A DNA stretch of 64,000 nucleotides from Pontixanthobacter luteolus. GTDB taxonomy: Bacteria > Pseudomonadota > Alphaproteobacteria > Sphingomonadales > Sphingomonadaceae. The position numbers and the translations under genes were made by a program. The DNA lies in NCBI RefSeq assembly GCF_009828095.1, contig NZ_WTYP01000001.1, forward strand, positions 1,178,001 to 1,242,000, written 5' to 3'. Below the pieces are notes generated by a model that searched no databases, was not told the origin of the DNA, and saw nothing but the letters and a program-made list of their open reading frames with translations. Of this stretch, positions 43,460 through 51,929 are shown piece by piece. Each line of letters opens with the position of its first letter. Positions within the stretch are counted from its first letter, which is position 1.

Positions 43460-44614
43460 TCAGGCTTTCTCCAAAATTTCGGTTGCCCTTAATCGGGCGT
43501 CTGCGTCGACCGCCAGAACCTCGTCAAGCGTGGCCGGCGCAGTGTCTATATCGCGGTTCAAGGCTTCTGCCACTATTGCCGCAATCCTGGTGAACCCAAT
43601 CTGACCGGCAAGAAATGCCGCGACTGCAACTTCGTTGGCGGCGTTTAGCGTCGCCGGGGCCGAACCACCTTCGTGCACTGCCTCGCGGGCCAGGCGGGTT
43701 GCGGGGAAACGATCTTCGTCGGGGGCGAAGAAAGACAACTCCCCAATTGCCGCCAAATCAAGCGGTTGGCAGCCGGTTTCCATCCGTTTCGGCCAGGCAA
43801 GGCACGACGCGATTGGCACTTTCATGTCCGATGGGCCAAGCTGCGCCAGCGTCGATCCGTCGCGGTATTCGACCATTGAATGGATCACGCTTTGCGGGTG
43901 CACGATTATCCTTAACCGTTCGAGCCCGACCGGGAACAGATGGTGCGCCTCGATGAATTCCAGACCCTTGTTCATCATCGTCGCCGAATCGACGCTGATT
44001 TTCGCGCCCATATCCCAGTTTGGATGCGCGACCGCCTGCTTCGGCGTCGCAGCATCGAGCTGCGCCTGCGACCATTCGCGGAACGGCCCGCCGCTGGCCG
44101 TCAGGGTGATCCAGTTGACCTCGCCCATGTCATTGCCCTGAAGGCACTGAAAAATCGCGTTGTGCTCGGAATCGACCGGCAGCAACGTTGCCCCGTGTTT
44201 TGCAACAGCAGCGGTCATTACGTCACCAGCAGAGACCAGCGCTTCCTTGTTGGCGAGCGCGATCGTACCGCCCTGCTCTATCGCTGCCATAACAGGCGCG
44301 AGGCCAGCACAGCCGACAATCGCCCCGACCGTTATATCGACCGGGCGCGCCGCCGCCTCGCGCAGAGCCTGTGCGCCGCCTGCGGCCTCCACGCCCGTGC
44401 TCGACAATGCGGCGCGCAGATCATTGAGGCAGCTTTCATCACCGACAACCGCGATCTCCGCGCCGAATTCGATCGCCAGTTTTGCCAGCTCGTCGGCACT
44501 GGAGTTTGCGGTGAGTGCAGCCACACGCCATTTGCCCCTCTCGCGGCGGATCAGGTCCAGCGTGGAAGCGCCAACCGACCCGGTCGCGCCGAGAATTGAG
44601 ATGGAGCGGGTCAT
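43460..44614 (-). CDS. dxr: 1-deoxy-D-xylulose 5-phosphate reductoisomerase
   Basis: A 384-residue enzyme of the non-mevalonate isoprenoid pathway, which rearranges and reduces DXP to MEP with NADPH. GATGSVGASTLDLI at the N-terminus is the NADPH loop; GSTLAQLGPSDMKVPI and SAPATLNAANEVAVAAF are late family blocks around the metal and substrate sites. Its product feeds the undecaprenyl synthase encoded two genes upstream. Start overlaps cdsA by four bases. Confidence 0.97.
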   Translation of the reverse strand: MTRSISILGATGSVGASTLDLIRRERGKWRVAALTANSSADELAKLAIEFGAEIAVVGDESCLNDLRAALSSTGVEAAGGAQALREAAARPVDITVGAIVGCAGLAPVMAAIEQGGTIALANKEALVSAGDVMTAAVAKHGATLLPVDSEHNAIFQCLQGNDMGEVNWITLTASGGPFREWSQAQLDAATPKQAVAHPNWDMGAKISVDSATMMNKGLEFIEAHHLFPVGLERLRIIVHPQSVIHSMVEYRDGSTLAQLGPSDMKVPIASCLAWPKRMETGCQPLDLAAIGELSFFAPDEDRFPATRLAREAVHEGGSAPATLNAANEVAVAAFLAGQIGFTRIAAIVAEALNRDIDTAPATLDEVLAVDADARLRATEILEKA

Positions 44615-45309
44615 GCGACCCCCGACAGCAAGCCAACGATGCAGGCAACGGGGATAATTCCATCGACCCGGTCAAACACGCCGCCATGGCCCGGTATCAG
44701 GTTGGAGCTGTCTTTCATCCCGGCTTTTCGCTTCAGCCAGCTTTCAAGGAAATCACCGGACTGGGCTGCGATCGCCAGAATTGCACCGATGACGGCAGCG
44801 CCCATCGAATCCTGCGAAGTCGCCTCCAGAAAATCGGCCCATTCAGTGTAACCGCTGGTGTAGTGAAACGTGGAAACCCACAGGCCCAGCCACAAGGCTG
44901 CGCCCACCATGCCGCCGAAAAGTCCCGCCCAGGTCTTGGAAGGCGAAATGCGGGGCGCGATTTTCGGCCCGCCGATCGTGCGGCCGAAGAAATAGGCAAA
45001 CGTGTCGGTGAATACCACGGCACCCAGAGCCGCAATTACGTAATAGGAATCCGCCTGGATGAGCGAAATCGCGGCAAACCCGATGTAAACTACGCCAAGG
45101 ACGATGCTGATAACCCGCTTGAGCGGGCTGTCCGTGATCCGCAGGATAAGCCGCACAAACTCAGCGAATGCCGCAAACGTAACGAGCGCGAAGAAAATAT
45201 CCAGCCACACGCCGCCAAGCCACAGGGCGGTTATTGTGACCGCCAGCATGATCACTGCGGATACCGCCCTGACGCCCAGATCGGATTTCTTTTTCAGACC
45301 GTCACCGTC
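44611..45309 (-). CDS. cdsA: Phosphatidate cytidylyltransferase
   Basis: A 232-residue integral membrane enzyme making CDP-diacylglycerol from phosphatidate and CTP, the donor used by PgsA and PssA. The signature KDSSNLIPGHGGVFDRVDG is at the C-terminal end. I place the start at a GTG at 45309, with GAGAG about 9 nt upstream and an 8-nt overlap with uppS; a frame opening at 45396 has no family similarity in its first 29 residues. No ATG is available near the N-terminus. Confidence 0.9.
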   Translation of the reverse strand, partial: DGDGLKKKSDLGVRAVSAVIMLAVTITALWLGGVWLDIFFALVTFAAFAEFVRLILRITDSPLKRVISIVLGVVYIGFAAISLIQADSYYVIAALGAVVFTDTFAYFFGRTIGGPKIAPRISPSKTWAGLFGGMVGAALWLGLWVSTFHYTSGYTEWADFLEATSQDSMGAAVIGAILAIAAQSGDFLESWLKRKAGMKDSSNLIPGHGGVFDRVDGIIPVACIVGLLSGVA

Positions 45310-46003
45310 CACCGAAGCGTCTCTCACGAATTGCAAAATTATCGAGCTCGGCCTGCAAATGTTCCGGTGTGAAATCCGGCCACAATACGTCGACAAAACT
45401 CATTTCTGCATAGGCACATTGCCACAGCAGGAAGTTTGACAGCCGCACTTCACCGCTTGTGCGGATGAGCAGGTCGAGCGGCGGCAGATCTGCGGTATCG
45501 AGGTTCGCTTCTAAGCTTTCTGTGGTGATCTCCCCCGCCGCTGCGGCGCTCTTGGCTGCGCGGACAATCTCGTCCTGCGAACCGTAATTGAGCGCAACGG
45601 CAAGCGTATTCTTGCCCTTGGAAGTCTGATCGAGCGCATCCTCGAGCATCTCCACAATATCGGGCGCAAGCCCTTGCCAATCACCGATAATTTTCAGCCG
45701 GACATCATTGGCGATGAATTCTGGCAAATCCGATTTGATGAACTTGCGCATCAAATTCATCAGGTCATCAACCTCTTCTTCGGGCCGCTTCCAGTTTTCG
45801 CTGCTGAAGGCATACAGCGTCAGGCATTCTATCCCCATGCCTTCCACGCTTCGCACCAGCTTGCGAACCGCCTCCACACCCTGCCGGTGGCCCATGACCC
45901 GCGGCAAGTGCTTGCGCTTCGCCCAGCGGCCGTTCCCATCCATGATGATGGCGACATGCCGCGCTTTCTGGGCGCTATCGCCCTGCTGGCTTTCGCTAGT
46001 CAC
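45302..46003 (-). CDS. uppS: Isoprenyl transferase (undecaprenyl diphosphate synthase)
   Basis: A 233-residue cis-prenyltransferase. D22 in IMDGNGRWAKRK is the catalytic aspartate, MGHRQGVEAVR and the C-terminal RTSGEVRLSNFLLWQCAYAE motif complete the family. It makes the C55 lipid carrier for peptidoglycan and other polymers. Conserved position downstream of frr and upstream of cdsA; the gap to frr is 25 nt and it overlaps cdsA slightly. Confidence 0.96.
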   Translation of the reverse strand: MTSESQQGDSAQKARHVAIIMDGNGRWAKRKHLPRVMGHRQGVEAVRKLVRSVEGMGIECLTLYAFSSENWKRPEEEVDDLMNLMRKFIKSDLPEFIANDVRLKIIGDWQGLAPDIVEMLEDALDQTSKGKNTLAVALNYGSQDEIVRAAKSAAAAGEITTESLEANLDTADLPPLDLLIRTSGEVRLSNFLLWQCAYAEMSFVDVLWPDFTPEHLQAELDNFAIRERRFGGR

Positions 46004-46028
46004 TCTGAAAATCCCCCGAGTGATCTGA

Positions 46029-46586
46029 TCACTGGGTCATGATTTCTTTTTCTTTGGCTTCGGCAGCGGTGTCGCATTCGCCGGTGAAGCGATCGGTTAG
46101 CTTCTGCACCTCGTCTTCCATCCGCTTGCGGTCGTCTTCCGAGATTTCTTTCTTTTTCTCGTCTTCCTTCAGGGATTCCATGCCGTCACGGCGCACGTTG
46201 CGAACTGCGATCTTGGCCTTTTCCGCATAGGTGCCAGCCAGTTTTGCCAGTTCCTTGCGGCGCTCTTCCGTCAGGTCGGGCATCGGCAGGCGCAGTGTCT
46301 GCCCATCGATCATCGGATTGAGGCCAAGATTGGCGTGTGCGATGCCCTTCTCGACTGCGGTTAGGTTTGCCTTGTCCCACACCTGCACGCTGAGCATGCG
46401 CGGTTCCGGCGCTGAGACGGTTGCGACCTGGTTCAGCGGCATCATTGCGCCGTAAACTTCGCACACCACGGGATCGAGCAGCGATGTGTTCGCGCGCCCG
46501 GTACGCAGACCGGAAAGGTCGCTTTTCAGCGCGTCCACCGCGCCCTGCATACGCCGTTCGATATCGGCTTTTTCATACTTTGCCAT
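46029..46586 (-). CDS. frr: Ribosome recycling factor
   Basis: A 185-residue RRF that splits post-termination ribosomes with [41 protein letters not shown] and [11 protein letters not shown] are family blocks. Begins 2 nt after pyrH ends. Confidence 0.97.
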   Translation of the reverse strand: MAKYEKADIERRMQGAVDALKSDLSGLRTGRANTSLLDPVVCEVYGAMMPLNQVATVSAPEPRMLSVQVWDKANLTAVEKGIAHANLGLNPMIDGQTLRLPMPDLTEERRKELAKLAGTYAEKAKIAVRNVRRDGMESLKEDEKKKEISEDDRKRMEDEVQKLTDRFTGECDTAAEAKEKEIMTQ

Positions 46587-46588
46587 TG

Positions 46589-47311
46589 TCAGGCTTCCTC
46601 TCTCACAACTGTCTTGGTGCCGTCACCGTCGATTATCCGTGCGACATTGCCCTTCTCGCGGATCGAAAAGACCACGATCGGGATGCTGTTTTCTCGGCAT
46701 AGCGCAACGGCGGTGGCATCCATAACTTTCAGATTGTCATTCAGAACACGCGAATAGGTGATCTCTTCGAAACGTTGGGCGTCTTTGTTGGTTTTCGGAT
46801 CGCTGTCATACACACCGTCAACGCTGGTGCCTTTAAGCAAGGCATCGCAGCTCATTTCGGCAGCGCGCAATGCAGCGCCGGTATCGGTGGTGAAAAACGG
46901 ATTGCCTGTGCCCGCGGCGAAGATCACGATCCGCCCTTTCTCGAGGTGGCGTTCGGCACGGCGGCGAATATAGGGTTCGCACACGGACGACATCGGAATG
47001 GCCGACTGGACGCGGGTAGGAACACCGATCTGCTCCAGCGCATTTTGCATGGCCAGTGCGTTCATCACTGTGGCCAGCATACCCATGTAATCGCCGGTCG
47101 TACGGTCCAGCCCCCTAGCCGCCCCTGCAACGCCGCGGAAGATATTGCCGCCGCCGATTACAAGGCAAATTTCGAGGCCCGTATCCTTGGCTGCCTTAAC
47201 CTCCTCGGCCAGGCGCGCGACATAGGCAGGATCGATGCCATAGTCCTGCTCCCCCATCAGCACCTCGCCCGAAAGTTTGAGCAGGACGCGGTTGTATTTG
47301 GGGGCTGTCAT
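46589..47311 (-). CDS. pyrH: UMP kinase
   Basis: A 240-residue UMP kinase of the amino-acid-kinase fold. KLSGEVLMG (phosphate loop), IGGGNIFRG and the [16 protein letters not shown] segment (acceptor and nucleotide site) are present. It phosphorylates UMP with ATP and is regulated by GTP/UTP. Normally tsf lies directly upstream; here about 570 bases including a decayed gene on the other strand separate them. Confidence 0.97.
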   Translation of the reverse strand: MTAPKYNRVLLKLSGEVLMGEQDYGIDPAYVARLAEEVKAAKDTGLEICLVIGGGNIFRGVAGAARGLDRTTGDYMGMLATVMNALAMQNALEQIGVPTRVQSAIPMSSVCEPYIRRRAERHLEKGRIVIFAAGTGNPFFTTDTGAALRAAEMSCDALLKGTSVDGVYDSDPKTNKDAQRFEEITYSRVLNDNLKVMDATAVALCRENSIPIVVFSIREKGNVARIIDGDGTKTVVREEA

Positions 47312-47406
47312 GGCTTTACGAGAATCCGGCTGTTTATGAGGTTGCCGGGTTCCTTAGCCGGACAGCCGAACAGGCGCAAAGGGAAAGGCCGCCCGCTTTG
47401 GGGGGA

Positions 47407-47727
47407 ATGCCCATGAAGAAAAGTTTGCTGAGCCTGTTCAGGCTGGCAGGTTTGATCGTAACAGCCAGCTTCACATTTCAGGAGCAGACCGTCCAGTTAC
47501 TGTTTGAAAAAGCAGTAGAAAGCCGAAACACGCGCCGAGTACTGGCTTCAGAAGACGCGCTTACACTCGGCCTTTGTGGAACCGGATTAGCACTGCCAAA
47601 TCCAGCCGGTGCCGGGACATGCAATGTGATCGTCGTTGGCGATCATGTTTTCGTCATTGATGCAGGCGGAGGCCGCGCCCGCAATCTCGATTTGATGGAC
47701 AGATCACCAGCGGCGAAGGTCTCTTGA
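47407..47727 (+). pseudogene. Remnant of an MBL-fold metallo-hydrolase
   Basis: A frame of about 106 residues starting with an ATG at 47407 or 47413: a signal-like or membrane segment (residues 3-25), then LCGTGLALPNPAGAGTCNVIVVGDHVFVIDAGGG, which is the conserved start of metallo-beta-lactamase-fold hydrolases (RNase Z-like/MBL subgroup; L-C-G-T-G and DAGGG). The frame stops just where the metal-binding HxHxDH motif should begin, and no such motif is seen in the other frames beyond it. The gene therefore lacks its catalytic core and looks decayed. It interrupts the tsf-pyrH order on the opposite strand. Confidence 0.65.
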
Positions 47728-47820
47728 TCCTTGTCCTTCCAGCAGGGAACAACGAACTCGAGATCGAAAGCAGGTTGTAAACCAGTTGCGACAGCGCGGT
47801 ATACGGACCCGAAAATAATT

Positions 47821-47852
47821 CGGCCGCCGATCCCGATTGGGTCCGGCGGCCG
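47821..47852 (-). terminator. Terminator of tsf
   Basis: CGGCCGCCG (47821-47829) pairs perfectly with CGGCGGCCG (47844-47852). Read on the minus strand the stem is followed by AATTATTTTC; on the plus strand by ATCTTGTTTT, so it can act on both strands. Confidence 0.75.
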
Positions 47853-47881
47853 ATCTTGTTTTGCCGAGTTTTCAGCGTGGC

Positions 47882-48808
47882 TTAGCCGCCAACTGCTGCT
47901 GCAACTTCAGCTGCGAAGTCGCTCTCTTCCTTCTCGATGCCTTCACCGAGCTGGAAGCGGACATAATCCTTCAGGACGATTTCCTTGCCGGCATCCTTGC
48001 CAGCTTTGGCGACGACGTCTGCGATCGGCGTCTTGTTGTCCATCACGAAGACCTGGCTGAGGAGTGCGTTTTCCTTGGCGAATTTCTTCACCGCACCTTC
48101 AACCATCTTTTCCTGGACGTTTTCAGGCTTGCCGCTTTCAGCAGCTTTCTCGGCAGCAATCGCGCGTTCGCGTGCGATCAGGTCTGCATCGAGGCCGTCA
48201 GCGTTCAGGGCCTGCGGGAAAGCAGCAGCGATATGCATCGCAAGCTGCTTGCCAAGCGGCTCCAGCACGTCAGCACCGGCTTCGCTTTCCAGCGCGACCA
48301 GAACACCGATCTTGCCGAGGTTCGGCGCTGCGGCGTTGTGCATGTACGGGACCACAATGCCGTTTTCGACAGTGACGGTCTTCATGCGGCGAACCTGCTG
48401 GTTCTCACCGATGGTTGCGATGTTATCGGTCAGCTTTTCAGCGACGGTACCGCCGGTCGGGTAAGATGCAGCCTTGAGAGCTTCCACATCGTCACCGTCA
48501 ACAGCCAGTGCAGCTTCGGTGGTGTTGCGTACGAATTCCTGGAACTGGTCGTTCTTCGCGACGAAGTCAGTTTCGGAGTTCACTTCAACGGCGACACCGC
48601 GGGTGCCTTCCACGGCAACGCCCACGAGACCTTCAGCCGCAGTACGGCTGGATTTCTTCTGTGCGGTTGCGAGACCCTTGGCGCGAAGCGCGTCGACAGC
48701 GGCTTCGATGTCGCCGCCAGCTTCGGTCAGCGCCTTCTTGGCGTCCATCATGCCTGCGCCGGTCTTTTCGCGCAGCGTTTTTACGTCAGCGACTGAGAAT
48801 GCAGCCAT
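47882..48808 (-). CDS. tsf: Elongation factor Ts
   Basis: A 308-residue nucleotide exchange factor for EF-Tu. [26 protein letters not shown] (N-terminal module) and [13 protein letters not shown] are the key blocks; both central subdomains are present. It follows rpsB on the same strand, with a 130-nt spacer containing a hairpin. A strong terminator follows, so the transcript from rpsB probably ends here and pyrH has its own promoter. Confidence 0.97.
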   Translation of the reverse strand: MAAFSVADVKTLREKTGAGMMDAKKALTEAGGDIEAAVDALRAKGLATAQKKSSRTAAEGLVGVAVEGTRGVAVEVNSETDFVAKNDQFQEFVRNTTEAALAVDGDDVEALKAASYPTGGTVAEKLTDNIATIGENQQVRRMKTVTVENGIVVPYMHNAAAPNLGKIGVLVALESEAGADVLEPLGKQLAMHIAAAFPQALNADGLDADLIARERAIAAEKAAESGKPENVQEKMVEGAVKKFAKENALLSQVFVMDNKTPIADVVAKAGKDAGKEIVLKDYVRFQLGEGIEKEESDFAAEVAAAVGG

Positions 48809-48834
48809 TGCTCTAATCCTTTCAAAAATTGCGT

Positions 48835-48887
48835 CGCCGGACCGCGAAAGTGACCTGCCATAAACGGTAGATCGGGCTGGTCCGGCG
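48835..48887 (-). promoter_or_regulatory. Intercistronic hairpin between rpsB and tsf
   Basis: CGCCGGACC (48835-48843) pairs perfectly with GGTCCGGCG (48879-48887), with about 35 bases between. On the minus strand the stem is followed by ACGCAATTTTTG, a T-run just before the tsf ribosome binding site. It has the layout of an attenuator that could lower tsf relative to rpsB. Confidence 0.5.
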
Positions 48888-48938
48888 CGCTAGATCGCGT
48901 CCATTGCAAGAATGTGACGCTGATATCGGGTTTAAAGC

Positions 48939-49682
48939 TTACGCTTCAACCGGTGGTTCAGCCATCGCGCCAAAGTCAGCGCCGGAATCGGCAACTGCAC
49001 CGCCCTTGCCCGAAGTCGCTGCTTCCGCAATCGCGTCGCAATACATGCGAACGGCGCGTGCCGCGTCATCGTTGGCAGGGATCGGGAACGCGATGCCCGA
49101 CGGATCGACATTGGTGTCGAGAACACCGACAACCGGAATACCAAGAACGTTGGCTTCCTTGATCGCCAGCTCTTCCTTGTTGGCGTCGATTACGAACATC
49201 ACGTCCGGAATGCCGCCCATGTCGCGGATACCGCCGAGCGAAAGTTCCAGCTTGTCGCGTTCGCGGGTGAGCTGGAGGACTTCTTTCTTGGTGAGACCCG
49301 AAGTGTCGCCGCCAAGCTGCTCTTCAAGGGTCTTGAGACGCTTGATCGAACCGCTGATGGTTTTCCAGTTGGTCAGCATGCCGCCGAGCCAGCGGTGGTT
49401 TACGAAATGCTGGCCGCTGCGACGGGCAGCTTCAGCAATCGGTTCCTGCGCCTGACGCTTGGTGCCTACGAACAGGACCTTGCCGCCCGAACGAACAGTC
49501 GATTCAACGAAATCGAGTGCGCGCGCGAAAAGCGGAACAGTCTGCGACAGGTCGATAATGTGAACACCGTTGCGGGCGCCGAAGATATACGGCTTCATCC
49601 GCGGGTTCCAGCGGTGGGTCTGGTGGCCGAAGTGTGCGCCGGCCTCGATCAATTGCTGCATTGTGACGGTAGGTGCCGCCAT
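48939..49682 (-). CDS. rpsB: 30S ribosomal protein S2
   Basis: A 247-residue uS2. [35 protein letters not shown] and [27 protein letters not shown] are the family blocks. ATG at 49682 is preceded by GGAAGGA. It has a leader of over 200 bases reaching towards the divergent SOS-type promoter. S2 usually represses its own operon through the leader; a compact CCCCG/CGGGG hairpin near 49788-49803 is the only structured part I noticed. Confidence 0.97.
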   Translation of the reverse strand: MAAPTVTMQQLIEAGAHFGHQTHRWNPRMKPYIFGARNGVHIIDLSQTVPLFARALDFVESTVRSGGKVLFVGTKRQAQEPIAEAARRSGQHFVNHRWLGGMLTNWKTISGSIKRLKTLEEQLGGDTSGLTKKEVLQLTRERDKLELSLGGIRDMGGIPDVMFVIDANKEELAIKEANVLGIPVVGVLDTNVDPSGIAFPIPANDDAARAVRMYCDAIAEAATSGKGGAVADSGADFGAMAEPPVEA

Positions 49683-49908
49683 AGTAGAATTCCTTCCGGT
49701 TATGCCTCTGGAAAGCTGGAACCGTGAGGAGATCCCTCTGCGGCACCGGTATATGTGCTTTCCATGTGGATTTTCTGATGACTTTCACCCCGGGAATCGG
49801 GGCCTCCGCCATTCAGATAGGTGCCCATAGCGCTGTGCCGGATGGAAATCCACCCTCAATCTGCCCTCGGTTCACCGACGAAAATGCCAAGCCTGCCGCG
49901 AAAATCGC

Positions 49909-49937
49909 TTGACAGGCGAGAACAAACAGAGAACATT
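49909..49937 (+). promoter_or_regulatory. Sigma-70-type promoter of the small membrane protein gene
   Basis: TTGACA (49909-49914) is a perfect -35, and after a 17-base spacer AACATT (49932-49937) is a weak -10 that matches three of six consensus bases. The LexA-type box overlaps the spacer and the -10. Between here and rpsB (49683-49908) I saw nothing else supported beyond the rpsB leader. Confidence 0.5.
49920..49934 (+). promoter_or_regulatory. LexA box (GAAC-N7-GAAC)
   Basis: GAAC at 49920-49923 and GAAC at 49931-49934 are separated by exactly seven bases, the reverse complement of the GTTC-N7-GTTC operator bound by LexA in alphaproteobacteria. The second GAAC also begins a GAACATTGTTC dyad. 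It overlaps the promoter spacer and would block transcription of the gene at 50031 until DNA damage. Confidence 0.7.
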
Positions 49938-50030
49938 GTTCCGTATTGGGAAACCAGATGCGTTCTCCAGACGTATTAACACTATATCCACAGGTTACCA
50001 ACAGCCTGTGCCGATTGATTGAGGTTCGAG

Positions 50031-50306
50031 ATGACTGCATTTGTTCTGGGTACATTGTTCGCTGTTGCCGCTGTGGCAACGCTGATTTCGCTGGCGGACA
50101 GCGCGGTGCGCGGCCACAGGGCCTATCAGCATTTGCGTCAAGCTTCGCAGCCTGATTGCGCGGCAGTGCCGCAGGCAGAAGTTATTCGTGAACACGCACC
50201 TGCAGACTTTGCGCTGCTGGCGGAGGCCAATACTTACCGCATCACCCGGTCGTTCCGGGAAAATGCCGGTCTGGCCGATCCTATGCTGCTGCCCGCTGCC
50301 GCTTGA
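50031..50306 (+). CDS. Small single-pass membrane protein, probably SOS-regulated
   Basis: A 91-residue protein with one N-terminal transmembrane helix (about residues 3-22, MTAFVLGTLFAVAAVATLIS) and a hydrophilic remainder with a single cysteine, C43. ATG at 50031 has GAGG 6 nt upstream; an ATG at 50019 adds four residues. I recognise no family. A LexA box and a promoter lie about 100 bases upstream, so it is a DNA-damage-inducible candidate. Small membrane proteins with this control in other bacteria inhibit division (SidA in Caulobacter), but that role here is inference only. The 3' end overlaps the convergent pssA by 26 bases. Confidence 0.75.
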   Translation: MTAFVLGTLFAVAAVATLISLADSAVRGHRAYQHLRQASQPDCAAVPQAEVIREHAPADFALLAEANTYRITRSFRENAGLADPMLLPAAA

Positions 50307-51087
50307 TCCGGCCGTAACGGATCAGACCATATGGCATGAGCAGGAGGTAACCTGCGGAAATCACCGCCAGGGTCCACCAAGGTTCGAGCAGCAACGCTGC
50401 GAAAAGGATCCCGACCAGCGCGATCAATTCCAGCCTCACCTGCCTGCGCGGCCTGATCGAAGTCCAGCTAAGCGTGGCGATGTTCGAAATCATCAGGAAC
50501 GCGATGATAATCATCCAGACAGCGTTGAACCACGGCTCACGGAATTCGGCGATGCCGGTTGCCATCCAAAGGTAAAACGGCAGAAAGCTAAGCCCCGCAC
50601 CCACTGGTGCCGGAATGCCGGTCAGAAATCCTGCGGATTTGTGCGGTTGATCATCGGTGTCGATTTGCGCGTTGAAGCGCGCCAGCCGCAAAGCGCAGCA
50701 AATCGCGAAGGCAAGCGATGCGAACCAGCCCAGACGGGGCAAGTCCTGCAGCGTCCAGAGATAGAAGATAATCGCAGGTGCCATCCCGAAGGATAACGAA
50801 TCAGCAAGCGAGTCCAGTTCTGCGCCGAAACGCGACTGCGCCTTCAGCAGGCGGGCGATCCTGCCATCTATCCCGTCGAGCAAGCCGGCAAGAATGATTG
50901 CAAAGATGGCCGGCCCCCAATCGGCCGAAATGGCGAAACGGATGCCTGTAAGCCCCGAACAAAGCGCGGCAGCTGTAATAGCATTGGGCAGCACCGCTCT
51001 AAGCGACAGCCCCTTGCGCAAGCCATGCTTTGCAGGGACTTCATCTTCTGCGGCCTTGGGACCGACCCGAGCGTTCTCTTCGTTCAC
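50281..51087 (-). CDS. pssA: CDP-diacylglycerol-serine O-phosphatidyltransferase
   Basis: A 268-residue CDP-alcohol phosphatidyltransferase of the type II (membrane) PssA group. The motif D71-x2-D74-G-x2-A-R79-x8-G88-x3-D92-x3-D96 is intact, with about seven helices around it. It makes phosphatidylserine, which the product of psd, translated just before it (ATGA overlap), decarboxylates to phosphatidylethanolamine. Confidence 0.95.
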   Translation of the reverse strand: MNEENARVGPKAAEDEVPAKHGLRKGLSLRAVLPNAITAAALCSGLTGIRFAISADWGPAIFAIILAGLLDGIDGRIARLLKAQSRFGAELDSLADSLSFGMAPAIIFYLWTLQDLPRLGWFASLAFAICCALRLARFNAQIDTDDQPHKSAGFLTGIPAPVGAGLSFLPFYLWMATGIAEFREPWFNAVWMIIIAFLMISNIATLSWTSIRPRRQVRLELIALVGILFAALLLEPWWTLAVISAGYLLLMPYGLIRYGRIKRQRAAA

Positions 51088-51836
51088 TGGGCAACTCCCT
51101 CAATTAGTTTCTGCTGCCCCAGTTCGGCGATAACCGTCTCACCTGCAACAACTTTCTGTCCGATCAATACCTTGGGTGCGGTACCGGCAGGCAGATAAAC
51201 ATCTATTCGGCTGCCAAAACGAATGAGACCGACGCGCTGACCAGCGGCCACCATGTCGCCAGGTTTCACAAACGGAACAATCCGCCGCGCAACCAGGCCG
51301 GCAATCTGGGTGAACCCGATCACAATGCCATCACCGCGTTCAACCAGGATATGCTGGCGCTCATTCTCATCGCTCGCCTTGTCGAGGTCAGCGTTCATGA
51401 ACTTCCCGGGAATATAGACGAGGCGCTTCACCGTACCCGCGATTGGCGAGCGATTGATGTGCACATCGAACACGCTCATGAAAATCGAAACTCTGGTTAT
51501 CGCGCCGTCAGACAAACCGTCATGACCCGACCCGTCATCGCCAACCAGTTCTCTGGGCGGTTCAACCTGTATGATTTGCGAAACAGTACCGTCAGCTGGC
51601 GAAATGATGGCTCTGTCATCCTGCGGGACAACGCGTTCCGGATCGCGAAAAAATGCGAAAATGCCGCCGGTAAGAGCCAGCATTGGCCACCCGATGATTT
51701 CCCAATCGAGAATCAGCAGGAATGCCAGCGCAATCGCACCTGCGATCACGCCAAACTTCCTGCCTTCAGGGTGAATTGCCGGCCATTGCCAGCCAGCTTC
51801 ACCGCGCCCTTGATTGTCTAGAATTTCACCGGCCAT
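51084..51836 (-). CDS. psd: Phosphatidylserine decarboxylase (short form)
   Basis: A 250-residue pyruvoyl enzyme. [12 protein letters not shown] near residues 207-218 holds the self-cleavage site G208-S209; serine 209 becomes the pyruvoyl group. The protein has an N-terminal hydrophobic hairpin (residues 28-63) and belongs to the short PSD-A type common in alphaproteobacteria. It turns phosphatidylserine into phosphatidylethanolamine and overlaps pssA by four bases. Confidence 0.95.
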   Translation of the reverse strand: MAGEILDNQGRGEAGWQWPAIHPEGRKFGVIAGAIALAFLLILDWEIIGWPMLALTGGIFAFFRDPERVVPQDDRAIISPADGTVSQIIQVEPPRELVGDDGSGHDGLSDGAITRVSIFMSVFDVHINRSPIAGTVKRLVYIPGKFMNADLDKASDENERQHILVERGDGIVIGFTQIAGLVARRIVPFVKPGDMVAAGQRVGLIRFGSRIDVYLPAGTAPKVLIGQKVVAGETVIAELGQQKLIEGVAQ

Positions 51837-51929
51837 GATTGATACCTAGGGTCTCGCCGGCAAAGCGACAAGCCGAAGCGCCTACCTTTGGGACCGAAGC
51901 GGTGGACAGTCTGCCCCTCTGCCGAGGGT

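Noticed and set aside
47728-47820. Continuation of the metallo-hydrolase in a shifted frame (ILVLPAG...)
   Set aside because: It contains no histidine motif and ends after about 18 codons, so there is no simple frameshift that restores the gene.
49983-50010. Sequence ATATCCACA near a CACAGG/CCTGTG dyad, resembling a DnaA box
   Set aside because: It is a single site one base off the consensus, with no cluster of boxes, no AT-rich unwinding region and no dnaA or dnaN nearby.
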